Source: Lachnospiraceae bacterium (lineage in GTDB: Bacteria; Bacillota; Clostridia; Lachnospirales; Lachnospiraceae). From it: 17,838 bases of DNA. This document shows positions 7,805-15,769 of this stretch, piece after piece. The notes beneath the pieces were generated by a model that worked only from the letters and a program-made list of their open reading frames with translations, did no database searches and was not told where the DNA came from. Location of the stretch: positions 1-17,838 of the forward strand of contig CAAGKF010000171.1 in assembly GCA_900770345.1 (NCBI GenBank), in the 5' to 3' direction. Numbering within the stretch: position 1 is the first letter of the stretch; each line of letters begins with the position of its first letter. The translations under genes and the position numbers were made by a program.

Positions 7805-8911
7805 GTGACTGCACAGATTGTACTTCGCCATGTAACGAAACGTTTTACCACCAAAAAATTAGGGATCATTACGGCCGTCAATGATTTCAATCTGACCGTC
7901 AACGAAGGCGAGTGCTTCTCCTTCCTGGGGCCTTCCGGCTGCGGCAAGAGCACGACCCTGCGGATGATCGCCGGCTTTGAAGACCTTTCCGAAGGGGAAA
8001 TCGAATTGTGCGGGCAGCTGGTTTCCGTGAAAGATAAGAACATCTACGTACCGCCGGAAGAACGGGGGCTGGGGATGGTGTTCCAGGCTTTCGCCGTATG
8101 GCCCCATATGAATATCTTCGAAAATGTGGCGTTCCCTCTGGAAATCCGGAAACTGCCCAAGAGCGAAATCGTGCAGCGGGTCAAGGAAGCCTTGCACCAT
8201 ACCAGTCTGGACGGTATGGAAGAGGTCTACCCCAGTGACCTGTCCGGCGGGCAGCAGCAGCGGATCGCCCTTGCCCGGGCCATCGTAACGAACCCCAAGG
8301 TGATGCTGTTGGACGAACCCTTATCCAACCTGGACCCCAAACTGCGGGAAAGCATGCGGTTCGAGATCAAGGCCCTGCAGCAGAAATTCGGCTTCACCAT
8401 TATCTTCGTAACCCATGACCAGAGCGAAGCCATGGCCATCTCTGACCGGATGATGGTCTGCGACATGGGGAACATCGTCCAGATTGATACGCCGGAGAAC
8501 CTGTATAACAAGCCCTGCAACCGCTTTGTCCACAGCTTCCTGGGAGAATCCACCTTCCTGCATGTGTACCTGAAAGACAACAAGGCCTATGTGAAGGGCG
8601 ATTCGGAACAGACGCTGGATTTACCCATCCCGGACCATGCGGATCGGGAAATGGTCATTGCCATCAGACCCAACGAAATCGATCTGAACCGCACCAAAGG
8701 TTTCAAAGGGAAAATCGAGAACCGGGTCTTCCTGACGGATTCCACCCAATATCTGGTCCGTATGGGTGACCAGCTTGTGAAGGTACAGACTCCACACCGG
8801 ATTACTTTTTCCGAAGGAGAAGAGTGCCGGGTGAACTTGGTAAAGGTGATGTGGTATCCGGAAGAAGATACCAGTAAGGAGGAAGAAAGAGCGAAGAGGC
8901 AGCTGGTGTAA
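7805..8911 (+). CDS. ABC importer ATPase subunit (second of two)
   Basis: 368 residues, GTG start with AGGGGG at 7791-7796; no better ATG is near. Walker A GPSGCGKST (42-50), Q-loop VFQAFAVWPHM (Gln94), signature LSGGQ (146-150), Walker B VMLLDEP (166-172) with Glu171, and switch His204 are all intact, so it should hydrolyse ATP. The C-terminal third is a regulatory domain rather different from that of the first ATPase. It is not a recent duplicate: identity to the first ATPase is clear only in the nucleotide-binding core. Operons of this type generally have one ATPase gene, so the pair may work as a heterodimer on the two halves of the fused permease. Last gene of the operon, closed by a strong terminator. 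Confidence 0.9.
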   Translation: MTAQIVLRHVTKRFTTKKLGIITAVNDFNLTVNEGECFSFLGPSGCGKSTTLRMIAGFEDLSEGEIELCGQLVSVKDKNIYVPPEERGLGMVFQAFAVWPHMNIFENVAFPLEIRKLPKSEIVQRVKEALHHTSLDGMEEVYPSDLSGGQQQRIALARAIVTNPKVMLLDEPLSNLDPKLRESMRFEIKALQQKFGFTIIFVTHDQSEAMAISDRMMVCDMGNIVQIDTPENLYNKPCNRFVHSFLGESTFLHVYLKDNKAYVKGDSEQTLDLPIPDHADREMVIAIRPNEIDLNRTKGFKGKIENRVFLTDSTQYLVRMGDQLVKVQTPHRITFSEGEECRVNLVKVMWYPEEDTSKEEERAKRQLV

Positions 8912-8926
8912 GGCTTGACATTAGAC

Positions 8927-8970
8927 AAAATCCCGTACAACCGATACACAACGGTTGTACGGGATTTTTG
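8927..8970 (+). terminator. Strong terminator of the ABC importer operon
   Basis: Perfect 17-bp inverted repeat, AAAATCCCGTACAACCG (8927-8943) with its complement at 8952-8968, 8-nt loop, followed by TTGTTTTA. Confidence 0.9.
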
Positions 8971-8993
8971 TTTTATATATCAAAACATTTAAG

Positions 8994-9097
8994 TTAATTA
9001 TACTAAACATCAATCTCACTTAAAATCGATAGGATAACGTGTAATAATTAGCTGAATGAGCTATAAATCATCGATTTGAAAACAATAAATTTTCAAA
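8994..9097. promoter_or_regulatory. Structured AT-rich region upstream of dsdA: nested inverted repeats
   Basis: Three inverted pairs are present: AAATCGAT (9023-9030) with ATCGATTT (9070-9077); TAGCT (9049-9053) with AGCTA (9059-9063); and TTTGAAAA (9075-9082) with TTTTCAAA (9090-9097), ending nine bases before the -35. TTAATTATACT-AA-ACAT at 8994-9010 recurs at 9124-9140 over the dsdA -10 with two differences. The 8-bp palindrome next to the -35 is the best candidate operator; the protein that binds it is unknown. Confidence 0.5.
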
Positions 9098-9105
9098 AAA
9101 TAATA

Positions 9106-9134
9106 TTGACAAGAAGAAACCGTTTAATTATACT
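9106..9134 (+). promoter_or_regulatory. Sigma-A-type promoter of dsdA-dsdX
   Basis: A consensus TTGACA (9106-9111), 17-bp spacer and TATACT (9129-9134) give a strong vegetative promoter about 45 bases before the ribosome binding site of dsdA. Confidence 0.85.
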
Positions 9135-9186
9135 GTACATAAACAAGGACGGACGTTCAAGAATAATAAACACGGGAGGAATTCAA

Positions 9187-10527
9187 ATGAACGCTGAGAA
9201 GTATATTGAAATGGATCCGGTTATCCGGGAAGTCTCTGAGAAAAAGGAAACGGTGTGGATCAATCCCCGGTATCTTCCTTTTGATATGACCAATGCAGTC
9301 TGCAGCCTGGTGGTTTCGGATGCTATGATCGATGATGCGGCAGACCGTCTGCAGCGTTTTGCACCGTTTATTGAAAAATGTTTCCCCGAAACAGAAGTGA
9401 CTCATGGCCTGATTGAATCTCCGCTGAAAGCCATTCCGGATATGCAGAAAGCGCTGGAGAAAGATTTTGACTGCACAATCCCCGGGAACCTGCTGTTGAA
9501 GATGGACAGCCATCTTGCCATTGCCGGGTCCATCAAGGCACGGGGCGGCATCTATGAAGTCCTGAAACATGCGGAAGATCTGGCTCTGGCAGCCGGTAAA
9601 CTGAAGGTAACCGACAATTATGCCAAACTGGCCGAACCGGAAATGAAAGACTTCTTCCATCAATACACCGTACAGGTCGGTTCTACCGGGAATCTGGGTC
9701 TTTCCATCGGTATCATGAGTGCGGCTCTGGGCTTTAAAGTCAAAGTCCACATGTCCATGGATGCCCGGCAGTGGAAGAAAGATCTGCTGCGGGAAAAAGG
9801 CGTGGAAGTCATCGAATATGCGGATGATTATTCCAAGGCTGTGGCAGAAGGCCGGCGCCTGTCCGATCAGGATCCCACCAGCTATTTCGTTGACGATGAG
9901 AAATCTGTCAACCTGTTCCTGGGGTATGCAGTTGCAGCCCGCCGGCTGAAAAAACAGCTGGATGAAATGGATATCAAAGTGGATGCAGAACATCCCCTGA
10001 TTGTGTACATCCCGGCCGGTGTGGGCGGTGCTCCCGGCGGCGTATCCTATGGCCTGAAACGGATTTTCAAAGATAACGTCCATGTGTTCTTTACGGAACC
10101 CACTCTGTGTCCTTCCGTCCTGCTGGGAACGGCTACCCAGGAATTTGAAAAAGCCAATGTCCATGACTTCCATATTGACGGAATTACGGAAGCAGATGGC
10201 TTGGCCTGTGCCAGCCCTTCCGGTTTTGTGACCCGGATCATGACCAACCTGCTGTCCGGTGACTTTACGGTAGATGATTACCGGCTGTTCGACTTCCTGC
10301 GGGATCTGAAGAAGACGGAAGATGTGGAAATCGAACCTTCCAGCTGTGCTGCTTTCATCGGGCCCTGCCGCCTGACGGTTTATGACCGGAGCAAAGAGTA
10401 CTTGAAGAAACAGGGACTGACGGATGAGAAACTGGCCAATGCAACGCAGATCGCCTGGGCTACGGGCGGCAGACTGGTACCTCCTGCCATCCGGGAAGAA
10501 TACCTGAATACCTATCTGAAGAAATAA
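9187..10527 (+). CDS. dsdA: D-serine dehydratase (D-serine ammonia-lyase)
   Basis: 446 residues, matching the usual length of about 440. The PLP enzyme converts D-serine to pyruvate and ammonia in the cytoplasm. The Schiff-base lysine is Lys117 in AGSIKARGG, and the phosphate-binding glycine loop is GSTGNLGLS (165-173); both are DsdA hallmarks. The start is the ATG at 9187, with GGGAGG at 9174-9179. The frame is open further upstream to 9076, but that start would lie ahead of the promoter's -35, so it is not used. The DsdX-like permease follows after 32 bases, giving an uptake-and-deamination operon. No LysR-type dsdC is adjacent. The enzyme serves either detoxification of D-serine or its use as a carbon and nitrogen source. 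Confidence 0.93.
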   Translation: MNAEKYIEMDPVIREVSEKKETVWINPRYLPFDMTNAVCSLVVSDAMIDDAADRLQRFAPFIEKCFPETEVTHGLIESPLKAIPDMQKALEKDFDCTIPGNLLLKMDSHLAIAGSIKARGGIYEVLKHAEDLALAAGKLKVTDNYAKLAEPEMKDFFHQYTVQVGSTGNLGLSIGIMSAALGFKVKVHMSMDARQWKKDLLREKGVEVIEYADDYSKAVAEGRRLSDQDPTSYFVDDEKSVNLFLGYAVAARRLKKQLDEMDIKVDAEHPLIVYIPAGVGGAPGGVSYGLKRIFKDNVHVFFTEPTLCPSVLLGTATQEFEKANVHDFHIDGITEADGLACASPSGFVTRIMTNLLSGDFTVDDYRLFDFLRDLKKTEDVEIEPSSCAAFIGPCRLTVYDRSKEYLKKQGLTDEKLANATQIAWATGGRLVPPAIREEYLNTYLKK

Positions 10528-10559
10528 GGCAAGTAGACTGTACCTGAGGAGGGATTTCC

Positions 10560-11894
10560 ATGAATGCATTTCCCATTATTGCAGGCCTGGTCCTGGCAGT
10601 ACTGGTCCTGGTCATTTGTACCGTTAAACTGAAATTACACCCGTTCTTCGCATTGATTGCCACTTCTTTTGTGTTTGCCATTGTTTCCGGTATGGGCATG
10701 GAAGCGATGCTGAAAGCTTTTGCCGATGGCATGGGTGGCACGGTGGCGGATATTGGTCTGGTCATTGCACTGGGGACCGTAACCGGGGCCTTGCTGGAAA
10801 AATCCGGTGCGGCAGAAACCATGGCCAAGACCATCCTGAAGATTACGGGTAAGAAACATGCTGCCCTGGGTCTGGCTATCACCGGCTACTTTGTCTCTAT
10901 CCCGGTGTTTTGCGATTCGGCCTTCGTATTGCTGAGCCCCATCGCCAAACGACTTTCCAGGGATACGAAGATTTCCATGACCACTATGGCAATTTCCCTG
11001 TGCATGGGTCTGCATGCTACCCACATGTTCGTACCTCCGACTCCGGGTCCGCTGGCTGTAGCTGGCATCCTGAACGCCGATCTGGGGCAGGTCATCCTGT
11101 TCGGGGCTCTGGTTTCCATTCCTGTTACACTGGTCGCCTATCTGGCATCTCTGTATGCCGGTAAAAAATACTACTATCTGCCCAAGAGCGTGGAAGATAC
11201 ACCGGAAAACCAGAATCTGCCCAGTGCTATGATGTCCTTCCTGCCGATTCTTGTACCCATTGCCCTGATGTTGCTGAAAACGGTGGGAAGCATGGTGAAA
11301 CTGGAAGGCATGGCAGCTATGGTCCTGAACATCGTCGGGACGCCGGCTGTAGCTCTTCTGATCGGTCTGCTGATTGCTGCGGTGGGCTACCACAATATTT
11401 TCCCGGAAGATAAGAAAGCCTGGGGTTTTGACGGGGTCATTGCTGATGCCATGAGAACGGCTGGACAGATTGTTCTGATCGTTGGCGCCGGTGGTGCCTT
11501 CTCCGGGGTACTGAAAGCCTCTCCGCTGCGGGATATCCTGACGGCCAGCATGAGCGGCGTTTCCATCGGAATCCTGGCACCCTTCCTGATTGGCTTCCTG
11601 TTCCGGACCTGCGTGGGCTCTGCCACCATTGCCATGGTCACTGCAGCCACCATGATCACTCCGCTGATCGATGTGCTGGGCTTCGGTTCTCCCATGGGCC
11701 GGATCATTGCCATGCTGGCCTGTGCTGCTGGTGGTATGATGGTCTTCCATGGTAACGACGACTTCTTCTGGGTGACGGCGACCACGTCCGATATGGATAC
11801 CTCCATTGCCTATAAGACGTTGCCCATCATCAGTGTGCTGCAGTCCATGACGGCACTGGTGACGGTGTTCATCCTGAGCATGGTCCTGCTCTGA
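10560..11894 (+). CDS. dsdX: GntP-family permease, probable D-serine transporter (DsdX type)
   Basis: 444 residues, very hydrophobic with about a dozen membrane segments, and the same length as E. coli DsdX (445). Family features include the conserved SIPVFCDSAFVLLSP stretch, HATHMFVPPTPGPLAVAG, a glycine-rich VGAGGAFSGVL loop and G-S-A-T-I-A-M in the C-terminal half. GntP members carry gluconate, other sugar acids or D-serine with protons; the D-serine assignment rests on its position directly after dsdA with an excellent ribosome binding site (GAGGAGGG, about 10542-10550). If it were separated from dsdA only 'GntP family' could be claimed. It ends at a bidirectional terminator shared with the convergent XRE-cupin regulator. 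Confidence 0.8.
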   Translation: MNAFPIIAGLVLAVLVLVICTVKLKLHPFFALIATSFVFAIVSGMGMEAMLKAFADGMGGTVADIGLVIALGTVTGALLEKSGAAETMAKTILKITGKKHAALGLAITGYFVSIPVFCDSAFVLLSPIAKRLSRDTKISMTTMAISLCMGLHATHMFVPPTPGPLAVAGILNADLGQVILFGALVSIPVTLVAYLASLYAGKKYYYLPKSVEDTPENQNLPSAMMSFLPILVPIALMLLKTVGSMVKLEGMAAMVLNIVGTPAVALLIGLLIAAVGYHNIFPEDKKAWGFDGVIADAMRTAGQIVLIVGAGGAFSGVLKASPLRDILTASMSGVSIGILAPFLIGFLFRTCVGSATIAMVTAATMITPLIDVLGFGSPMGRIIAMLACAAGGMMVFHGNDDFFWVTATTSDMDTSIAYKTLPIISVLQSMTALVTVFILSMVLL

Positions 11895-11906
11895 ATCCAG
11901 ACAATC

Positions 11907-11942
11907 AAAAAGCCTGCTGTCAAGATTGACGGCAGGCTTTTT
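11907..11942. terminator. Bidirectional terminator between dsdX and the convergent regulator
   Basis: AAAAAGCCTGCTGTC pairs with GACGGCAGGCTTTTTT around a short loop, with a run of A on the left and T on the right, so it can end transcription from both sides. The regulator's stop codon is only five bases away. Confidence 0.85.
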
Positions 11943-11946
11943 TCTG

Positions 11947-12501
11947 TTAAAAGGATGGCGGGTTGACGGCGAAAATCACCCGCACCAGTTTTTGGGAGGT
12001 ATTGGTCCATTGGTGAGGATGGCGGGGCAGGATCCGGATGCTGTCCCCTTCGTTCAGTTCATAGGTATGATCATCTACGGTAATCCGAACAGAACCTTCC
12101 ATCACATAAGCTGTTTCTTCCCCCTCGTGACCACGGGGCGCCTTGGTGGTTGAGGTACCAGTAGGGATTTCCATCAAAATGAATTCGATGGAACTTTCCG
12201 TATCCGGCGTCAGCAGCTTATAGGTAACTTCCGTCCCCCAGTGTCCGATGATCCGATGTTTCCCTTTACGGACAATCTGATCTTCTGCTGAAGGCTCCTG
12301 GGGCTTGAAAAATTTGTAGAGAGGAACATCCAATGCTTCTGCAATGTTTTTCAGCGAGTTGATGGAAGGATTGACGATGTTGTTTTCAATCTGGCTGAGC
12401 ATGGAAGCAGAAATTTCTGCTCGGGTGGCCAGTTCCCGCAAACTCATTTTGGCAGCTTTCCGGTATTCCTGGATCCGGCCTCCAATATCCATGTCTTCCA
12501 T
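11947..12501 (-). CDS. XRE-family transcriptional regulator with C-terminal cupin domain
   Basis: 184 residues. An N-terminal helix-turn-helix of the Cro/C1 type (about 7-61; LRELATRAEISASMLSQIEN is the recognition region) is followed by a linker and a cupin domain (about 105-180) with GHEGEETAYVMEG, L-N-E-G-D and PRHPHQW motifs, whose beta-barrel usually senses a small ligand. This architecture is common among regulators of amino-acid and polyamine catabolism, such as PuuR-like proteins. GGAG precedes the ATG. The gene converges on dsdX, so it is a plausible local regulator of D-serine use in place of DsdC; this is inference from position. It has its own promoter and shares the terminator at 11907-11942. 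Confidence 0.85.
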   Translation of the reverse strand: MEDMDIGGRIQEYRKAAKMSLRELATRAEISASMLSQIENNIVNPSINSLKNIAEALDVPLYKFFKPQEPSAEDQIVRKGKHRIIGHWGTEVTYKLLTPDTESSIEFILMEIPTGTSTTKAPRGHEGEETAYVMEGSVRITVDDHTYELNEGDSIRILPRHPHQWTNTSQKLVRVIFAVNPPSF

Positions 12502-12539
12502 AAGGCTATGCTCCTTTGCTGGGTGATTCTAATTCTTTT

Positions 12540-12568
12540 ATTGTACCATAGAACGAAAAAAGGGATAG
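12540..12568 (-). promoter_or_regulatory. Promoter of the XRE-cupin regulator
   Basis: On the minus strand an extended -10, TGG-TACAAT (TACAAT at 12540-12545), lies about 40 bases before the start codon. No convincing -35 is seen. A TTTGAAA half-site on the minus strand (12585-12591) resembles the palindrome arm before dsdA. Confidence 0.5.
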
Positions 12569-12607
12569 AGAGAAATAAAAATAGTTTCAAAAAGGTTGAT
12601 ATTATAT

Positions 12608-12647
12608 AGCAAGAAAAGCCGCCATATTTATGGCGGCTTTTCTTGCT
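12608..12647 (-). terminator. Perfect 19-bp inverted repeat, terminator of the TRAP-enolase operon
   Basis: Arms 12608-12626 and 12629-12647 are perfectly complementary with only two bases (TT) between them, GC-rich in the middle (AAGCCGCC) and with T-runs inside the right-hand arm on either strand. It sits 75 bases past the stop of the enolase-superfamily gene, read leftwards. Confidence 0.7.
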
Positions 12648-12721
12648 GCTCATTTGATTATCCTTATTTCTACACTGTCATAAGCAGTTGTTTAATGCGC
12701 TTTGGGCAGATTTTTTAAGTT

Positions 12722-13885
12722 TTAGGATACGAACTGAGCCAGCTGGTCTTCATCGATTTCAATTCCTAATCCAGGGCCCTCAGGAACATAGAAATCCATG
12801 GTAGAATCTGTGAGGAAGGGAGATTTGGTAAGAGCAGTCTTCAAGGGATTGGGGTTTTCTTCGGATTCCATTGCAATGGTATTGCTCATAGCTGCAGCTA
12901 CTTGCAGACTGGCTGCAAAGAGGACGGCAGATCCGAAACAGTGCAGGGAAATCTTTTTCCCAGAAGCCAATGCCACATCTCCGATTTTTTTGACTTCAGA
13001 GATTCCGCCAGCCCATCCTACATCAGGCTGGACGATATCAATCTGATTTTCATGGATGAGGTTACGGAAATTCAAGACTCCCTGTTGTGTTTCACAACCG
13101 GCAAGTATAAGCTGTGGAACTGACGCAGCAACCTTGCGATAACCTGTGATATCCTCAAAGGGGAGAGGCTCTTCGATGATCTGTACGCCCAAATCGAGTA
13201 GCTTCGGCCCATTGGCAATGAGTTGGTCTGCTGTCCAGGAAGCATTGGTATCGACCATCAAAGTCCCGTTCCCAACAATTTCCTTTGTTACTTTGATGCG
13301 CTGCCAGTCTTCCTCCAAGTCAACTGCATCTCTCTGATTAGCCATATAATGGAGAAATTGATTTTGACTTGGAGTCCTGCCAATTTTGATTTTTACATCT
13401 TTATATCCTTTTGCCATGTACCCGGAGATCTCTCGTCTTAAACCATCCAGGTCTTTTTTGGGAGCATAAAATCCTCCACTGGCATAGGCCGGAATCTTAT
13501 CATAACAGGCTCCCAAAAGTTGGGAAATGGGACGATTGGTTGCTTTTCCAAGCAGATCCCAAAGGGCAATATCAATACCGGAGATGACGGCCATTGTAAG
13601 GCTGCGTCTCCCGTTTGCAATGGTCCGCCAATACATGGTCTGCCAGAGGTGCTCGATGTTCTCAGCCTTCTGCCCTATGAGAATGGGTTCGATTTGGTTT
13701 TTCAGGATTTCCTGTAAAGCACTCATAGGAGCGCCAAAGGAAAAGGCTTCGCCAATACCGTACAAACCGTTATCTGCTTCAATCTTAATCAGGAAAGCCT
13801 GGCGTGCAGTTGAGGTGCTCAACGCATCATGGATTTCAGCACAGGGACAGCGCAACTGAAAACTTTCTATCTTTGTGATTTCCAT
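12722..13885 (-). CDS. Mandelate racemase/muconate lactonizing enzyme family protein (enolase superfamily), probable sugar-acid dehydratase
   Basis: 387 residues with an N-terminal capping domain and a C-terminal barrel. The mandelate-racemase-subgroup catalytic set is visible: K-I-K at 165-167, metal ligands Asp212 (MVDTNASW), Glu238 (IIEEPLP) and Glu265 (AGCETQQG), the Asp288-His315 dyad (QPDVGW; SLHCFGS), and Glu340 (AMES). Such enzymes abstract the proton alpha to a carboxylate and dehydrate or racemise acids. The segment between Lys167 and Asp212 is about 16 residues longer than in mandelate racemase. The start has GGAGG overlapping the stop of dctM, nine bases upstream, so it is the last gene of the TRAP operon. 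The TRAP and GntR/FCD context points to dehydration of an aldonate or uronate; the exact substrate is not identifiable from sequence alone. Confidence 0.88.
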   Translation of the reverse strand: MEITKIESFQLRCPCAEIHDALSTSTARQAFLIKIEADNGLYGIGEAFSFGAPMSALQEILKNQIEPILIGQKAENIEHLWQTMYWRTIANGRRSLTMAVISGIDIALWDLLGKATNRPISQLLGACYDKIPAYASGGFYAPKKDLDGLRREISGYMAKGYKDVKIKIGRTPSQNQFLHYMANQRDAVDLEEDWQRIKVTKEIVGNGTLMVDTNASWTADQLIANGPKLLDLGVQIIEEPLPFEDITGYRKVAASVPQLILAGCETQQGVLNFRNLIHENQIDIVQPDVGWAGGISEVKKIGDVALASGKKISLHCFGSAVLFAASLQVAAAMSNTIAMESEENPNPLKTALTKSPFLTDSTMDFYVPEGPGLGIEIDEDQLAQFVS

Positions 13886-13894
13886 CTTTTCCTC

Positions 13895-15193
13895 CTAAAC
13901 GCTCATGCCCAGGAATCTCGGGAACCAGAGACTGATTTGAGGTACAAAGGTTACCAGGAGCAATGCGACTAACAGGCAGCCCAACCAGGGCAATAGTGCT
14001 CTGGAGAAACGTCCGACTGAGATGTGGCCGACCTTGCTGACGACAAATAGAACCAGTCCAAATGGTGGTGTCAGCAAACCAATCATCAGGTTCAGGACCA
14101 TGATGATGCCGAATTGCGTCAGGTTGACATGATAAGCTTTCAGCAAGGGCATAATCAAAGGAACCACAATGGTAATGGCAGAAGCTGTTTCCAGGAAGCA
14201 GCCAATGATTAGAAGGAAGATATTGATGAGGAGCAGAAGCATAAATTGGGAGGATACGATGCTGGTCATCTCTCTCAGGATTAATTGAGGAATCCGTACA
14301 CGGGTAGCAACATATCCAAAGAAGGTTGCACCGGCAATGATGAGTGCAATGGTAACAGAATCACGGAACGTTTCTTTTAAAACAGAAATGAATTTTTTCA
14401 GGGTAAGTTCCCGATAAATGACAACTTCCAGAAATAGACTGTAGCAAACGACGATGGCAGCACTTTCTGTCGGCGTGAATACTCCACCGTAAATCCCTAC
14501 CAGAAGGATGACGGGGGCCATCAGCGGAAGGAAACCATCTTTCAAAGCGGTAAAAAATTCTCCACCAGAGGGGAACTTTGTGCGGGGATAGTGGCGAAGG
14601 ATTGCATATGCACTAACCAGGATCATCATCAGGATAGCCATGACGATGCCGGGGATGATACCTGCCATGAACAGGGCACCTACAGAGGCGCCAGAAACCG
14701 TTGCATATACGACCAGGGGAATGGAAGGAGGAATAATGGGTCCCAGAGTAGAAGAAGCAGCTGTTACACAGCAGGAAAAATCATTGTCAAATCCATTTTC
14801 ATTCATGGCTTTGATTTCAATGGAACCCAGACCGCCGGCATCAGATACAGCAGTACCGGACATTCCTGCGAAAATCACGGAACAAAGCACGTTTACGTGA
14901 CCTAGCCCACCAGGGAGCCAGCCAACAACTTTCATACAGAATGAGAAAAGTTTCTTGGTAATGCTGCCGGTGTTCATGATTTTTGCTGCCAGGAGGAATA
15001 AAGGAATGGACAGCAGAGTAAAGGAATCTACACCGGTATAAAGATACTGGCCTAGGATACTCCATTTCATTCCAAAATGGGTTGCCAATACTGCACAACC
15101 TGCCAGTGTCATACTGATATAGACAGGAACCTTTAATAAAAACAGGACCAGCATAGAGACTAACAGGAGGATAATGATAGCATCAGTAGTCAT
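13895..15193 (-). CDS. dctM: TRAP transporter large permease (DctM subunit)
   Basis: 432 residues, highly hydrophobic, with about twelve membrane segments. Family landmarks include FAGMSGTAVSDAGGLGSIEI near residues 110-130, the GPIIPPSIPLVVY loop, G-G-V-F-T-P-T-E-S-A-A in mid-protein and LLTPPFGLVLFV near the C-terminus. It forms the Na+-driven channel of a tripartite ATP-independent periplasmic transporter. The start overlaps dctQ by four bases and the enolase-superfamily gene follows after nine bases, so all are co-transcribed from the dctP promoter. The family is certain; the substrate is set by the binding protein. Confidence 0.93.
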   Translation of the reverse strand: MTTDAIIILLLVSMLVLFLLKVPVYISMTLAGCAVLATHFGMKWSILGQYLYTGVDSFTLLSIPLFLLAAKIMNTGSITKKLFSFCMKVVGWLPGGLGHVNVLCSVIFAGMSGTAVSDAGGLGSIEIKAMNENGFDNDFSCCVTAASSTLGPIIPPSIPLVVYATVSGASVGALFMAGIIPGIVMAILMMILVSAYAILRHYPRTKFPSGGEFFTALKDGFLPLMAPVILLVGIYGGVFTPTESAAIVVCYSLFLEVVIYRELTLKKFISVLKETFRDSVTIALIIAGATFFGYVATRVRIPQLILREMTSIVSSQFMLLLLINIFLLIIGCFLETASAITIVVPLIMPLLKAYHVNLTQFGIIMVLNLMIGLLTPPFGLVLFVVSKVGHISVGRFSRALLPWLGCLLVALLLVTFVPQISLWFPRFLGMSV

Positions 15194-15732
15194 ATTCCTA
15201 AATTCATCTCACTTTCTTTTTTTCTGGCAATAGCTTTTTCTTCTGCGTTGATATCCATTGTATCGGGAGCTCCCTTGAGAATAGCAACGGCTTTACATAC
15301 AGCAACGATGAATAAGAACCCAAACCCGATGGTCATTGCCGTATAGATCCAGTTCATCTTGATCCAGGGAATCGCGACAGCGGATACTCCCACATTGGTC
15401 TGGATAAGGACTGTCATACTCTTGATACAAAATCCAGAGAATACACAGGTCAGGATATTGATAAGAACATTGATCCCCTTTTGGAATTTAAAAGGAAGTT
15501 TATTGACTAGCATATCTACACAGATATCTGCACCTTCTGCCAATGTTAACGGGGCACCCAGGAAAATCATCAGGCAGAAACAAATCCGCGCCAGTTCTTC
15601 TGTGAAGTTCTGTCCGATGGTCAATAATCTGCATACGACCTGGATGACCATCAAGAGAAAGATGATAAACAATAAGGTGACGCAGATTCCTTCTACGATT
15701 TTCAAATAGCCATGAGCAATTTTTTTGAACAT
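15190..15732 (-). CDS. dctQ: TRAP transporter small permease (DctQ subunit)
   Basis: 180 residues with four predicted membrane segments, starting with VTLLFIIFLLMVIQVVCRLL after a short basic N-terminus, and with the family motif F-T-E-E-L-A-R-I (E-E-L-A-R). The charged C-terminal tail (EEKAIARKKESE) is probably cytoplasmic. It pairs with DctM as the membrane unit of the transporter. AAGGAGGA precedes the ATG, and the gene overlaps dctM by four bases. A long hairpin lies between it and dctP. Confidence 0.88.
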   Translation of the reverse strand: MFKKIAHGYLKIVEGICVTLLFIIFLLMVIQVVCRLLTIGQNFTEELARICFCLMIFLGAPLTLAEGADICVDMLVNKLPFKFQKGINVLINILTCVFSGFCIKSMTVLIQTNVGVSAVAIPWIKMNWIYTAMTIGFGFLFIVAVCKAVAILKGAPDTMDINAEEKAIARKKESEMNLGI

Positions 15733-15769
15733 AATCCGTGTACTTCCTCCTTTTGTGTTTTCTTTAGCA

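Noticed and set aside
3882..8911. Calling the ABC operon an Fbp ferric iron importer
   Set aside because: Architecture fits, but the binding protein lacks the Tyr pair characteristic of FbpA; the substrate is left open.
9112..9128. Possible CcpA cre-like sequence (GAAACCGTTTAA) within the dsdA promoter spacer
   Set aside because: It matches only the core of the cre consensus and lacks the flanking TG/CA pair; too weak to claim.
9076..9186. N-terminal extension of dsdA from an upstream ATG
   Set aside because: The extension would begin upstream of the -35 hexamer of the promoter at 9106-9134, and the ATG at 9187 has a proper GGGAGG and gives the usual DsdA length.
9157..10569. A 470-codon minus-strand frame opposite dsdA
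   Set aside because: It mirrors dsdA almost exactly, has no family features and would start inside the dsdX coding region without a good ribosome binding site.
10635..11750. Long minus-strand frame opposite dsdX, and similar ones opposite the ABC genes (5061-6074, 6047-6772, 6800-7489)
   Set aside because: His/Gln/Asp/Gly-rich translations are typical of antisense reading of membrane-protein and ATPase genes; no motifs or start signals.
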